Source: SIG575 sp045542485 (GTDB taxonomy: Bacteria; Bacillota; Clostridia; Oscillospirales; Acutalibacteraceae). From it: DNA of 64,000 nucleotides. Below the pieces are notes generated by a model that saw only the letters and a program-made list of their open reading frames with translations, was not told the origin of the DNA and did not search any database. This document shows, piece after piece, positions 43,029-50,851 of the stretch; the stretch's first letter is position 1, and each line of letters begins with the position of its first letter. The position numbers were made by a program, and so were the translations under genes. The stretch lies in contig JAZQLC010000025.1 in assembly GCA_045542485.1 (NCBI GenBank), positions 1-64,000 on the forward strand, in the 5' to 3' direction.

Positions 43029-44054
43029 TTACATCAAGCCCATACACCAGATAACAACCAGTGCTGTCAAGGTAACAAGAGTATCAATTGTGATTCCGTA
43101 AAACATGGGCCTGAGTCCTGCTTTTTTGAAATCGGTTATACTTGTACTCAAACCGATAGCGGCTAAAGCGGTTACCATTAAAAATTTGCTTATTCCTTTA
43201 ATAACGCTTGATAATGTAGCGGGAATTAATCCGATACTGTTCAGAATAGCCAACAACAGAAAACCACCAATAAACCAAGGGATGATTTTCACGAGATTCA
43301 CGTTTTTACCATTGTTTGCTACTTTCATTTCCTTTTGTTTAATGCGTGTGCTGATAAAGGCAAAGACCAGGACAGTAGGAATAATAGCAATTGTTCGGGT
43401 AAGTTTTACCATTGTTGCAAAATCTCCCGCCATTTCGGAAAACGCATATCCGGAAGCTACAACACTGGCAGTATCATTTACTGATGTTCCTGCCCAAATT
43501 CCATAGGCGATATCTGTCATTTTCAATGCTTTACCCATGATAGGATAAAGAGCAACCATCACCATATCAAATAAAAAGGTGGAAGACATGGCAAATGCAA
43601 CATCTTTATCATCTGCATCTATTACCGGTGCAATAGCTGCCACAGCAGATCCGCCGCAAATACCTGTTCCGGCAGAAATGAGATTTGAAAGTTTCCAATT
43701 CAATCCAAAGATTTTGCGTATAAAGTAACCGCCACCAAAACACATTGCAAAAGTAAAAATCATCACAAAAAATGTCATCTTGCCAACTGACATAATTGTA
43801 TTGATAGATAAAGATGCACCTAAAAGAACGATTGCAACTTTCAATATTTTTTTAGATGTGAATTTCAGTGCAGGCTGTATCCACTTTGGATGAAAAAAGC
43901 TGTTAATGATTGTGCCCATAAACAGAGCTATGATGGATGCTCCTAAAATCTCACCGGGAATGAGTTTCTCCAACATAATCGACAAGCCTGCAACCGCAAA
44001 ACAGATAGCAATGCCAAGTATAAACATACCTCGTTTTTTTGATGTCGTTTCCAT
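43029..44054 (-). CDS. YeiH family putative anion exporter
   Basis: A 341-residue membrane protein with about ten hydrophobic helices. Signature segments of the YeiH/UPF0324 family are GTIINSF, VALLGASLS-like IVLLGASLSINTI, SAGTGICGGSAVAAIAPVI and GIWAGTSVNDTASVVASG. The family is proposed to export sulfite or a similar anion, without firm proof. It is divergent from a LysR gene over 115 bases, the usual arrangement for regulator and target. Ribosome binding site GAGGAGAAG. Confidence 0.88.
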   Translation of the reverse strand: METTSKKRGMFILGIAICFAVAGLSIMLEKLIPGEILGASIIALFMGTIINSFFHPKWIQPALKFTSKKILKVAIVLLGASLSINTIMSVGKMTFFVMIFTFAMCFGGGYFIRKIFGLNWKLSNLISAGTGICGGSAVAAIAPVIDADDKDVAFAMSSTFLFDMVMVALYPIMGKALKMTDIAYGIWAGTSVNDTASVVASGYAFSEMAGDFATMVKLTRTIAIIPTVLVFAFISTRIKQKEMKVANNGKNVNLVKIIPWFIGGFLLLAILNSIGLIPATLSSVIKGISKFLMVTALAAIGLSTSITDFKKAGLRPMFYGITIDTLVTLTALVVIWCMGLM

Positions 44055-44169
44055 TTTTCTTCTCCTCGAACTATTTTTGTATTTCCTCTTTATTTTACCA
44101 CGAATGTATGATAAGATAAAGTTATTATATGGAATAGCCTGATTCCAAATAGTTATCGGAGGAAATAAT

Positions 44170-45021
44170 ATGGATTCGAAACTTCAAACCTTTCTTGCAC
44201 TCTGCCAAACAATGAACTATCGATTGGCTGCAGAACGCCTTCATCTTTCACAGCCGGCAGTAACAAAACAGATCCAATCATTGGAGCAATCTTTGGGTAC
44301 AAAGCTGTTCTTATATGACGGTCATACTTTACACAAAACTGAAAAGTGCTTGCTTTTAGAACGATACGCCATTTCTATGCAATATCAGTTTGAAGAACTG
44401 CAACTGGCTATTGCTGATAAAGAACGCTTTAAACTGCGTATAGGAGCAACGAAAACGATCGGAGATTATGTGTTGATCGATGCCATTAAGGATTATTTAA
44501 GTTCTCCAAGCCATGAGTTATCTCTCGTTGTTGATAACACAAAGCACTTGTTGCAAATGTTAGATGAAAATCTGTTGGACTTTGCGGTTATAGAAGGAAC
44601 ATTCAGCAAGACTAAATATGATTCTTATTTATTCCGTATGGAACCATTTATAGGAATATGTGCGAAAAATAGTCCATTGTGCGGAAGGCACCTGACAATT
44701 GAAGACTTATTAAAAGAAACCATTATCGTCAGAGAAGAGGGTTCGGGCACTCGACGCATTTTTGAGGAAAGACTGATTTCTTCAGGTTATGAGCTGAATG
44801 ATTTTCACAGACAAGTTTCCATCAGCAGTTTTGTATCTATTAAAGCGTTGGTATCAAGCGGTATCGGTATTAGTTTTTTATATGAGTCTGTTGTCAGTAA
44901 TGTCGATATCGGTACATTTATCGTAGATGGCTTAACAGAACCACATGCCTTTCACGTTGTATATACCCGAAATACGAATGCTAAAAAATATTCAGAACAA
45001 TTCCTTGGAAGCCGGGGATAG
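44170..45021 (+). CDS. LysR-type transcriptional regulator
   Basis: A 283-residue regulator. The winged helix-turn-helix is at about 1-60 (FLALCQTMNYRLAAERLHLSQPAVTKQIQSLE), followed by the linker helix and a two-lobed effector domain (LRIGATKTIGDYVL, FAVIEG, REEGSGTR). The GSGTR motif fits regulators of the CysL/YeiE type that sense small anions. It is divergent from the YeiH gene and probably controls it. An inverted repeat GGAAT/ATTCC (44131-44146) lies in the shared control region. Start behind GGAGGAAA. Confidence 0.9.
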   Translation: MDSKLQTFLALCQTMNYRLAAERLHLSQPAVTKQIQSLEQSLGTKLFLYDGHTLHKTEKCLLLERYAISMQYQFEELQLAIADKERFKLRIGATKTIGDYVLIDAIKDYLSSPSHELSLVVDNTKHLLQMLDENLLDFAVIEGTFSKTKYDSYLFRMEPFIGICAKNSPLCGRHLTIEDLLKETIIVREEGSGTRRIFEERLISSGYELNDFHRQVSISSFVSIKALVSSGIGISFLYESVVSNVDIGTFIVDGLTEPHAFHVVYTRNTNAKKYSEQFLGSRG

Positions 45022-45067
45022 TGATTATAAAATTGCGGAGATGAATTATTAAAACAGGCATTATGCT

Positions 45068-45415
45068 TTGAGAAAAACTGACGTAACAGTAAATGCAGGA
45101 AAACGACCGGTTGTAGAGAGCGTTACAGTTTTTGATATCTCTGTAAGTTATAAGGGAACTACTAAAATAGAACCTGATGTGAAGTTTGTTGGTGATGTTG
45201 ATTATACTGTGGAATATTCATCATCAAATGAATCTGTAGCAACAGTTGACAAAGATGGTAATGTTACTGCAACAGGCACAGGTGAGGCTGAAATCACAGT
45301 AACAGTCACAGACGAATATGGAAACATTGTTGAAGATACTTGCAAAGTGACAGTATCTTATGCTTGGTGGCAATGGCTTATCATAATCTTTCTCTTTGGT
45401 TGGATTTGGTATTAA
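45068..45415 (+). pseudogene. truncated Ig-like (BIG2) surface protein remnant
   Basis: 115 codons with one bacterial Ig-like fold of the BIG2 type: YSSSNESVATVDKDGNVTATGTGEAEITVTV is the standard strand pattern. It ends in a short aromatic membrane anchor, WWQWLIIIFLFGWIWY. No signal peptide, ribosome binding site or ATG is present; a TTG at 45068 is the only start, with an in-frame stop just before it at 45050. It looks like the C-terminal end of a larger surface protein. Expression as a short protein cannot be excluded. Confidence 0.6.
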
Positions 45416-45440
45416 ATTCTATAGGCTTTATTAAACATGC

Positions 45441-45479
45441 ATCCCGTGGAGGTGAACATCACTTCCACGGGATATTTTT
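45441..45479 (+). terminator. terminator after Ig-like remnant
   Basis: Stem ATCCCGTGGA with TCCACGGGAT, plus inner GTG/CAC pairs, followed by ATTTTT. Confidence 0.75.
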
Positions 45480-45480
45480 A

Positions 45481-45717
45481 CACTGTTACGAGTATCAGGG
45501 ACGGTGATTTTATACTCCGTAAAACTTTAACATACTCCGTAAAACTATTTACCTGCACTCCGTATACGATTACCTATACTCCGTATACGATTATACTTAC
45601 GAAACTGCCGTAAAAATGAAAAAAGCACTCGTTTTCAGAGTGCGTTGAGGTATAAAAAGACCGAAACCCCTATAAATCAAGGGATTTCGGCTGTATTACC
45701 TAAGTTGTATTTAAGGT
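45481..45717 (-). repeat. compound intergenic repeat, copy B
   Basis: It holds four CTCCGT-centred direct repeats with 20-23 base spacing (45511-45591) and the minus-strand terminator array (45613-45717; hairpins GCACTC/GAGTGC and CCGAAA/TTTCGG). It stands directly after the stop codon of the beta-helix gene and is a direct repeat of 47678-47877 on the other side of that gene. Confidence 0.8.
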
Positions 45718-45727
45718 TTTAATTGCT

Positions 45728-47587
45728 TCAAAGTTGTGAATTGATTTGTGCCCAGACACAGATGTTATCTGCTTTTGCAATTTCTTTGAATTGTAAAAAT
45801 CCGCCGTCAACAAAAACATTATCTGTGTAAGTTACATTTGAACAGAATTTTTCGAACTGAATTCTGCCTTGTGTTGAATTTTTATCAAAGAATTCGCCCG
45901 CATCAATAGTGTTGTTACAGAAAACAAAACCATTTACATTATCAGCTCTGAGAAGCATTGACGGAAGGCTTGTAAACTTGTTTGAGCTGATTTCAATATT
46001 CGTAAAAACGGCTGTTTCTGCACTTCTGCCTGCAATATTCGTACCGATTTCAATTACAGAACCCCAGTCACTGTAATTACACTTTTCAAAGGTATTGCCT
46101 CGGATAATAAGATTATCAACGCCTGTGCCTTCCTGCCAGAGTGTGGGTTCAATATCCATAACAACTTTTATTGCCTGTGCCATAGTTTTATAAAATCGGT
46201 TATTCTCGCAAAGTCCGTTTGAAGATTGAAGAAGCAGACCTCTTGCTCTGTTTTCGTGGAAATAATTGTTTGAAATAACATAGTTACTGCTGTTGCATTC
46301 TGTGTTGTAAGCGGTCCAGCCTTCCGTTACGCTTTCGGGCAGACTTTCAACAACAACCTCTTTTGTTATTCCTTCAAGTGCTTTCACAGAAACTATTTTT
46401 GCAGTAAATTCTGTATTTTCAAACTTTTTATTTTTAAATGCAAGAACATCGCCTTCATTCAATCTCATTGCTGAAGCAATCAGAGTAAGGGTGTTATCGT
46501 TTACTGCCGAAACATAGCCAAGACCGTCGTGAACGTTAATGGCATCATCACCCATTCCGCTTATGTCACAACCGGAAATATTGAAGCAACCGTCGGTATT
46601 TACAATATGAATTGCATCGGCACACAAAGACACGCATCGTTTGTCTTTGTATTCAGGATTAACACCGATAAAACTGTTGATAATCTGAAAATGTGAGCTG
46701 TTGTCCTCACAGATATATGCCATACCGGGACTTCCAAAAATGCTGACATTGTCAAATGTTATGTTCTTGCTTTGATTTCTGATACTGAAAATCGTCCCGT
46801 CATAGACATAGTGCCTGAGAATATATGTTTCGCCATTCTCGAAATTATCCATACAGCCGTTATGAGCAACACGCAAAGTGTTATCGGAAATCTTCTGAAC
46901 GGATTTTATACTCGTTGCATCCTGATAAAGATAATTTTCTTTTGATGAATATTTTGCACCGAATGTGTATGTTTCAGGGTCACATTGCGTAATCGCCATA
47001 AGACGGCTGTTTTCATCGCAGTATTCAGCATCCTTGAAAACAAGGTCAAGCGTGTGAGTATCGGCATTGCTGTTCTGAACAGTGACAATTGAAGCGAGGG
47101 GACTTTCTGACCAGTTCCAATCGAAATTAAGATTGCGTATTTCAACACAGTCGCTGTTTCTGATAAAAAACTTATAACCTGTTGAGGAGAAAACGAATGT
47201 TGCACCGTTTCCCTCAATCAGCAAATCTGTGCAGTTGTTGGCATCAAGACCGTTGAGGCTTCTGAAATAATATGTACCCTTGTCAATAACAAGCTTTGTC
47301 TGCGGATTTTGTGAGCAGAAATTAAGTGCATTCTGAAAAGCGGTGAAATTATCTTCATTACTTTCCGAAAGCCCGAAATCAGAAGCATTAACCTCTGTCA
47401 GCTTTTCACTCTTCGGTCGTTGAATATAGAACCTTGTTCCGTTTGCACCGTTTATCTCATCTGCGGTTCTGTTTTCGCTTAAATTATCAAGCACTTCTAC
47501 AGGTACGTTTGGTTTTTGGGGTGCTGTTACAGATGAAGTGAAAAATAATAATATTGATGCAATAAATGAAACTAATTTCAGTAGCAC
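45728..47587 (-). CDS. exported right-handed beta-helix protein
   Basis: A 619-residue exported protein (signal about 1-22). After a cap segment (VNASDFGLSESNEDNFTAFQNALNFC, the usual opening of pectate-lyase-like enzymes), repeated helix coils follow: IRNLNFDWNW, ITFDNVSIFGSPGMAYI, INVHDGLGYV, NNYFHENRARGLLLQSSNGLCENNRFYKTM and IRGNTFEKC. The AINVHDG coil with its Asp residues resembles the active-site rung of GH28/GH110-like proteins, but I cannot assign a family. GTG start behind AAGGAAGA. It has its own promoter (47623-47652) and a terminator array, and is flanked by direct repeats. Confidence 0.75.
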   Translation of the reverse strand: MLLKLVSFIASILLFFTSSVTAPQKPNVPVEVLDNLSENRTADEINGANGTRFYIQRPKSEKLTEVNASDFGLSESNEDNFTAFQNALNFCSQNPQTKLVIDKGTYYFRSLNGLDANNCTDLLIEGNGATFVFSSTGYKFFIRNSDCVEIRNLNFDWNWSESPLASIVTVQNSNADTHTLDLVFKDAEYCDENSRLMAITQCDPETYTFGAKYSSKENYLYQDATSIKSVQKISDNTLRVAHNGCMDNFENGETYILRHYVYDGTIFSIRNQSKNITFDNVSIFGSPGMAYICEDNSSHFQIINSFIGVNPEYKDKRCVSLCADAIHIVNTDGCFNISGCDISGMGDDAINVHDGLGYVSAVNDNTLTLIASAMRLNEGDVLAFKNKKFENTEFTAKIVSVKALEGITKEVVVESLPESVTEGWTAYNTECNSSNYVISNNYFHENRARGLLLQSSNGLCENNRFYKTMAQAIKVVMDIEPTLWQEGTGVDNLIIRGNTFEKCNYSDWGSVIEIGTNIAGRSAETAVFTNIEISSNKFTSLPSMLLRADNVNGFVFCNNTIDAGEFFDKNSTQGRIQFEKFCSNVTYTDNVFVDGGFLQFKEIAKADNICVWAQINSQL

Positions 47588-47622
47588 AGAATCTTCCTTT
47601 CAATTTCGTATTTGTCAAGATA

Positions 47623-47652
47623 ATTATACCACCTATACCAAGAAAAACGCAA
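47623..47652 (-). promoter_or_regulatory. promoter of beta-helix gene, fused to hairpin
   Basis: On the minus strand: TTGCGT, 18-base spacer, TATAAT with extended TGG. The -35 box overlaps the arm of the GCAACAG/CTGTTGC hairpin at 47649-47671, which is followed by TTTTT and so can stop upstream transcription. Confidence 0.75.
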
Positions 47653-47677
47653 CAGTTTTTTATGCTGTTGCAAATGG

Positions 47678-47877
47678 CAGGGGTGGTGATTTTATACTCC
47701 GTAAAACTTTTATATACTCCGTAAAACTTTAACATACTCCGTAAAACTTTTACACTTACGGAACTGCCGTAAAAATGAAAAAAGCACTCATTTTCAGAGT
47801 GCTTTGAGGTATAAAAAAGACCGAAACCCCTATAAATCAAGGGATTTCGGCTGTATTACCTAAGCTGTACTTAGGTG
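47678..47877 (-). repeat. compound intergenic repeat, copy C
   Basis: Three exact 20-base direct repeats (ACTCCGTAAAACTTT core, 47691-47750), then TTACGGAACTGCCGTAAAAATG, split over 47755-47776, and the three-hairpin terminator array (47772-47877). It is the partner of copy B at 45481-45717. Confidence 0.8.
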
Positions 47878-47909
47878 TCTAACTACTCCACCTTTGATAC
47901 AAAATAGGG

Positions 47910-47983
47910 AGAGTTTCAAATTTGAGAGTAGGGTTTCAAATTGAATGTGAGAGTTTCAATTTTAGGGGTATGGTTTCAAACCA
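47910..47983. repeat. four 20-base direct repeats with GTTTCAA core
   Basis: GTTTCAA occurs at 47913, 47933, 47953 and 47973, exactly 20 bases apart, with partly conserved flanks (GAGA before, ATTT after). The surrounding bases (47984-48101) show no gene. Confidence 0.7.
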
Positions 47984-48101
47984 CGATAATAATAAAAGTC
48001 TTTCCATCTTTTGTAACACTACCTATTGCCATATATTGCTCGGCAATATCATACTTGTATAAAGCATCACTACTATCGCAAAATTATTAAAATTTATTTG
48101 C

Positions 48102-48278
48102 TTACTTATTTGTTATAATAAATTTTTCTATTTCTTCTTGTTTTATATCTTCCCTTTTTCTTCCTTTTTCTCGTTGCTTTCTTAGATATGCACAAACAGC
48201 AGGAATATCAATAATTATATCCTTATCATATCTTCCTTCTGTTGTACAAAACAAATCACCTTTTTTACAATCTTTCAT
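48102..48278 (-). CDS. small hypothetical protein
   Basis: A 58-residue protein starting MKDCKKGDLFCTTEGRYDKD, with a C-terminal charged helix (REDIKQEEIEKFIITNK). AAGGTG lies 4-9 bases before the ATG. I do not recognise the family. Its length, binding site and coherent composition support a real gene, but there is no other proof. The gap 48279-48511 above it holds nothing recognisable. Confidence 0.5.
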   Translation of the reverse strand: MKDCKKGDLFCTTEGRYDKDIIIDIPAVCAYLRKQREKGRKREDIKQEEIEKFIITNK

Positions 48279-48511
48279 AATTATACACCTTCAATAATTC
48301 GTTACATCCATACGCATCCCAAATATGCGACGCACATATTATAGCATACAATATATCCTCTTTACAACTATAATATTAGGATAGTCCCAAAACATGGACA
48401 AAAAACACCCACACCTGAATGTCATTTTCAAGTGGGATAGCATTTTGCCTTTATTCTTATTTTCTTATCTCTGCACAGCACCACTCAAGGGCGCTTCCGT
48501 TATTTTTGAGC

Positions 48512-48579
48512 ATAAAAAAGACCGAAACCCCTATATTTCAAGGGATTTCGGCTGTATTACCTAAGCTGTACTTAGGTGG
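48512..48579 (-). terminator. terminator of tRNA-Pro, repeat copy D
   Basis: The two outer hairpins of the terminator array (ACCTAAG/CTTAGGT and CCGAAA/TTTCGG, then a T run) begin one base after the tRNA. It is the fourth copy of the array; the third hairpin is missing. Confidence 0.85.
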
Positions 48580-48653
48580 TCGGAGTGACGGGACTTGAAC
48601 CCATGGCCTCTTGGTCCCGAACCAAGCGCGATACCAAACTTCGCCACACCCCG
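48580..48653 (-). tRNA. tRNA-Pro (anticodon CGG)
   Basis: A 74-base cloverleaf on the minus strand: acceptor CGGGGTG with CACTCCG, anticodon stem CTTGG/CCAAG with loop TTCGGGA (anticodon CGG), T loop GGTTCAAGTCC, discriminator A. CCA is not encoded. Confidence 0.93.
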
Positions 48654-48687
48654 ATATTTGTGTCTGCAATAATCACGAGACTGAAAC

Positions 48688-48716
48688 ATTATATACCAAA
48701 TCATTGATAAAATCAA
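48688..48716 (-). promoter_or_regulatory. promoter of tRNA-Pro
   Basis: On the minus strand: TTGATT, 17-base spacer, TATAAT, about 35 bases before the mature tRNA 5' end. Confidence 0.7.
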
Positions 48717-48857
48717 GAGAAAAACAAAAAAATAACGAAAAAACTCAAAAACTTATTATAATTTTTCATTTGCATTGCTTTAATTCTAAAAGTGTGATAT
48801 ATTTATCGTGACAAGTTGTGGCTATGTCATATGTTTGATGTGAGGTCGGTGAAAAGG

Positions 48858-49478
48858 GTGGATTTGTATATAACGCGTCACGGTGAATCTCTGGGTAATA
48901 CGGGGGAGAAAAACTGCGTTGACCCTGAACTTTCTCCTTTGGGACATACACAGGCAGAGCGTCTTGCCAAGCGTATGAAAGATGTTGCGCTTGATGCTGT
49001 TATTTCAAGCCCTCACATCCGCGCAGTGGAAACTGCTGCCGAAACTGCAAAGGTCAAAGGTATGGAAATTGAGATCTTACCTCTTCTTTTTGAAGTAGGG
49101 ACAGATGCAGGATATGAAGGAGTGGGTCTTGCGTCACTGCAGAAAATCTATCCGCGGATAAGGATGTATTCTGACGGAAAACCTTATGCTCTTTCTCTTT
49201 CCGCAGAGGACAGAGAGAGTACATATGAGAGGGCAGTGGAGGCAATCAGCCGCATCCGTGAAAGATTCGGCGACGATGCTACCGTAATGCTTTTTGCACA
49301 CGGTACCTTCAACAACTACCTGACTAATGCAGCGATAGGTGTAAAGGTCAGTGACAGCTTCAATTTCTGTCAGGAAAACACAGGCCTTACCTGCATCAGA
49401 TTTGTCAAGGATAATGGGAAAGATAAGACGAAAATTGAGTTTTCAAACGATTATTGTCATCTTTTTCTCGATTTTTAA
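48858..49478 (+). CDS. histidine phosphatase (phosphoglycerate mutase-like)
   Basis: A protein of about 206 residues starting MDLYITRHGESLGNTG, with the RHG motif at the usual distance from the N-terminus. The second Arg and Glu (SSPHIRAVETA) and the second catalytic His in FAHGTFNNYL complete the active site. Such enzymes remove phosphate from small molecules or proteins; many named phosphoglycerate mutases of this group are really phosphatases. The start is uncertain: GTG at 48858 fits the family, while ATG at 48831 and TTG at 48816 give longer forms without a good binding site. It stands alone between the tRNA and rhaA. Confidence 0.8.
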   Translation: MDLYITRHGESLGNTGEKNCVDPELSPLGHTQAERLAKRMKDVALDAVISSPHIRAVETAAETAKVKGMEIEILPLLFEVGTDAGYEGVGLASLQKIYPRIRMYSDGKPYALSLSAEDRESTYERAVEAISRIRERFGDDATVMLFAHGTFNNYLTNAAIGVKVSDSFNFCQENTGLTCIRFVKDNGKDKTKIEFSNDYCHLFLDF

Positions 49479-49499
49479 TTGTTAATATTAAAACAATTG

Positions 49500-49528
49500 T
49501 TGACACGGAAAAACGATTGTTTTAAAAT
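49500..49528 (+). promoter_or_regulatory. promoter of rhaA with operator-like repeats
   Basis: Perfect TTGACA, 17-base spacer, TAAAAT. AACAATTGTT (49492-49501) overlaps the -35 box, and the similar AAACGATTGTTT overlaps the spacer and -10 box, as expected for a repressor site. Confidence 0.75.
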
Positions 49529-49580
49529 ATATGAGGTTAATTCCTATTTATAAATTTCAATACAATTCAGAGGTGTATTT

Positions 49581-50822
49581 ATGAATCGCTACGATGAAGC
49601 AAAAGCAAAATATTTAAAACAGGGTGTTGACACAGACAAGGCTATTGAGAAGCTTAAAAACATCCCTATCAGCATCCACTGTTGGCAGGGTGATGATGTT
49701 ACCGGCTTTGAAAATGTTGGCGGCGCTCTCACAGGCGGAATACAGACAACAGGTAACTATCCCGGTAAAGCAAGAACTCCGGAGGAACTGATGGCAGACT
49801 TTGAAAAAGCAATCAGCCTCATTCCCGGAAAGAAGAGAATCAATCTTCACGCTTCCTATGCAATTTTCGAAGGGGAGAAGGCTGAACGCGATGAACTGAA
49901 GCCTGAGCATTTCAGAAAATGGGTAGAGTTTGCAAAGAAGAACGATATAGGCGTTGATTTCAATCCCACATTCTTCAGCCACGAAAAAGCGGCAGACAGT
50001 CTCACTCTTACAAGCCCTGATGATGAAAAGAGAGAGTTCTGGATAAGACACGGTATCGCTTCAAGAAGAATTGCGGCATATTTTGCAAAAGAGCTGGGAA
50101 CACACTGCCTTAACAATGTGTGGATTCCTGACGGATATAAAGAAATTCCTGCAGACCGTCTTGGTCCCAGAATGAGACTTAAAGACAGTCTTGACAGAAT
50201 TTTTGAAGAAAAGCTTGAGGGTGTCGTTGACTGTATTGAAAGTAAGGTTTTCGGCATTGGTCTTGAGGCTTATACAGTAGGCAGTAACGAATTCTGCCTT
50301 TCCTATGCAGCATCAAAAGAAGGTGTTTACTATCTTCTTGATAACGGCCATTTCCATCCCACTGAGGTTGTAAGTGACAAAATCCCAAGTCTTCTCGCAT
50401 TTTTCGATAAAATTCCTCTTCACGTAACAAGAGCTGTCAGATGGGACAGCGACCACGTTGTTATTCTTGAGGATGAAATTAAAGAAATCGCAAAAGAAAT
50501 CGTAAGAAACGGTGCAGAAGAAAAGGTGCTTATCGGTCTTGATTTCTTCGACGCAAGTATCAACCGTGTGGCAGCGTGGGTAATCGGCACAAGAAATATG
50601 CAGAAAGCTCTTCTCTACGCGCTGCTTCTTCCCAACGATAAGCTTAAGGCTCTTCAGGATGCAGGTGATTTCACAGAAAAGCTTATGCTTGATGAGGAAA
50701 TGAAGACATATCCCTTCGGTGATGTATGGGAAGAATACTGCAGACAGACAGGTGTACCCGCAGACGAAAGCTGGTACGGAGAAATCAAGCAGTATGAAAA
50801 GGATGTTCTCCTTAACAGATAA
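49581..50822 (+). CDS. rhaA: L-rhamnose isomerase
   Basis: A 413-residue TIM-barrel enzyme close to the usual RhaA length (about 419). It converts L-rhamnose to L-rhamnulose with Mn. Signature segments are ISIHCWQGDDVTGFE, GGIQTTGNYPGKARTPEEL, DFNPTFFSH, LDNGHFHPTEVVSDK and RWDSDHVVIL, which carry the metal-binding His, Asp and Glu. No rhaB or rhaD follows in this window. The GH78 enzyme at 17928-20270 could provide the substrate. Repressor-like dyads overlap its promoter. Start behind AGAGGTG. Confidence 0.95.
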   Translation: MNRYDEAKAKYLKQGVDTDKAIEKLKNIPISIHCWQGDDVTGFENVGGALTGGIQTTGNYPGKARTPEELMADFEKAISLIPGKKRINLHASYAIFEGEKAERDELKPEHFRKWVEFAKKNDIGVDFNPTFFSHEKAADSLTLTSPDDEKREFWIRHGIASRRIAAYFAKELGTHCLNNVWIPDGYKEIPADRLGPRMRLKDSLDRIFEEKLEGVVDCIESKVFGIGLEAYTVGSNEFCLSYAASKEGVYYLLDNGHFHPTEVVSDKIPSLLAFFDKIPLHVTRAVRWDSDHVVILEDEIKEIAKEIVRNGAEEKVLIGLDFFDASINRVAAWVIGTRNMQKALLYALLLPNDKLKALQDAGDFTEKLMLDEEMKTYPFGDVWEEYCRQTGVPADESWYGEIKQYEKDVLLNR

Positions 50823-50851
50823 ATTGGCAAGGCAAAGACAGGTGTAGACTT

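Noticed and set aside
47691..47750. 20-base repeats as iterons of a plasmid or phage origin
   Set aside because: No replication initiator gene is nearby, and the related set of repeats recurs beside another terminator array.
47691..47983. Regular 20-base repeats as a possible CRISPR array
   Set aside because: The period of 20 bases leaves no room for repeat plus unique spacer, and no cas genes are present.
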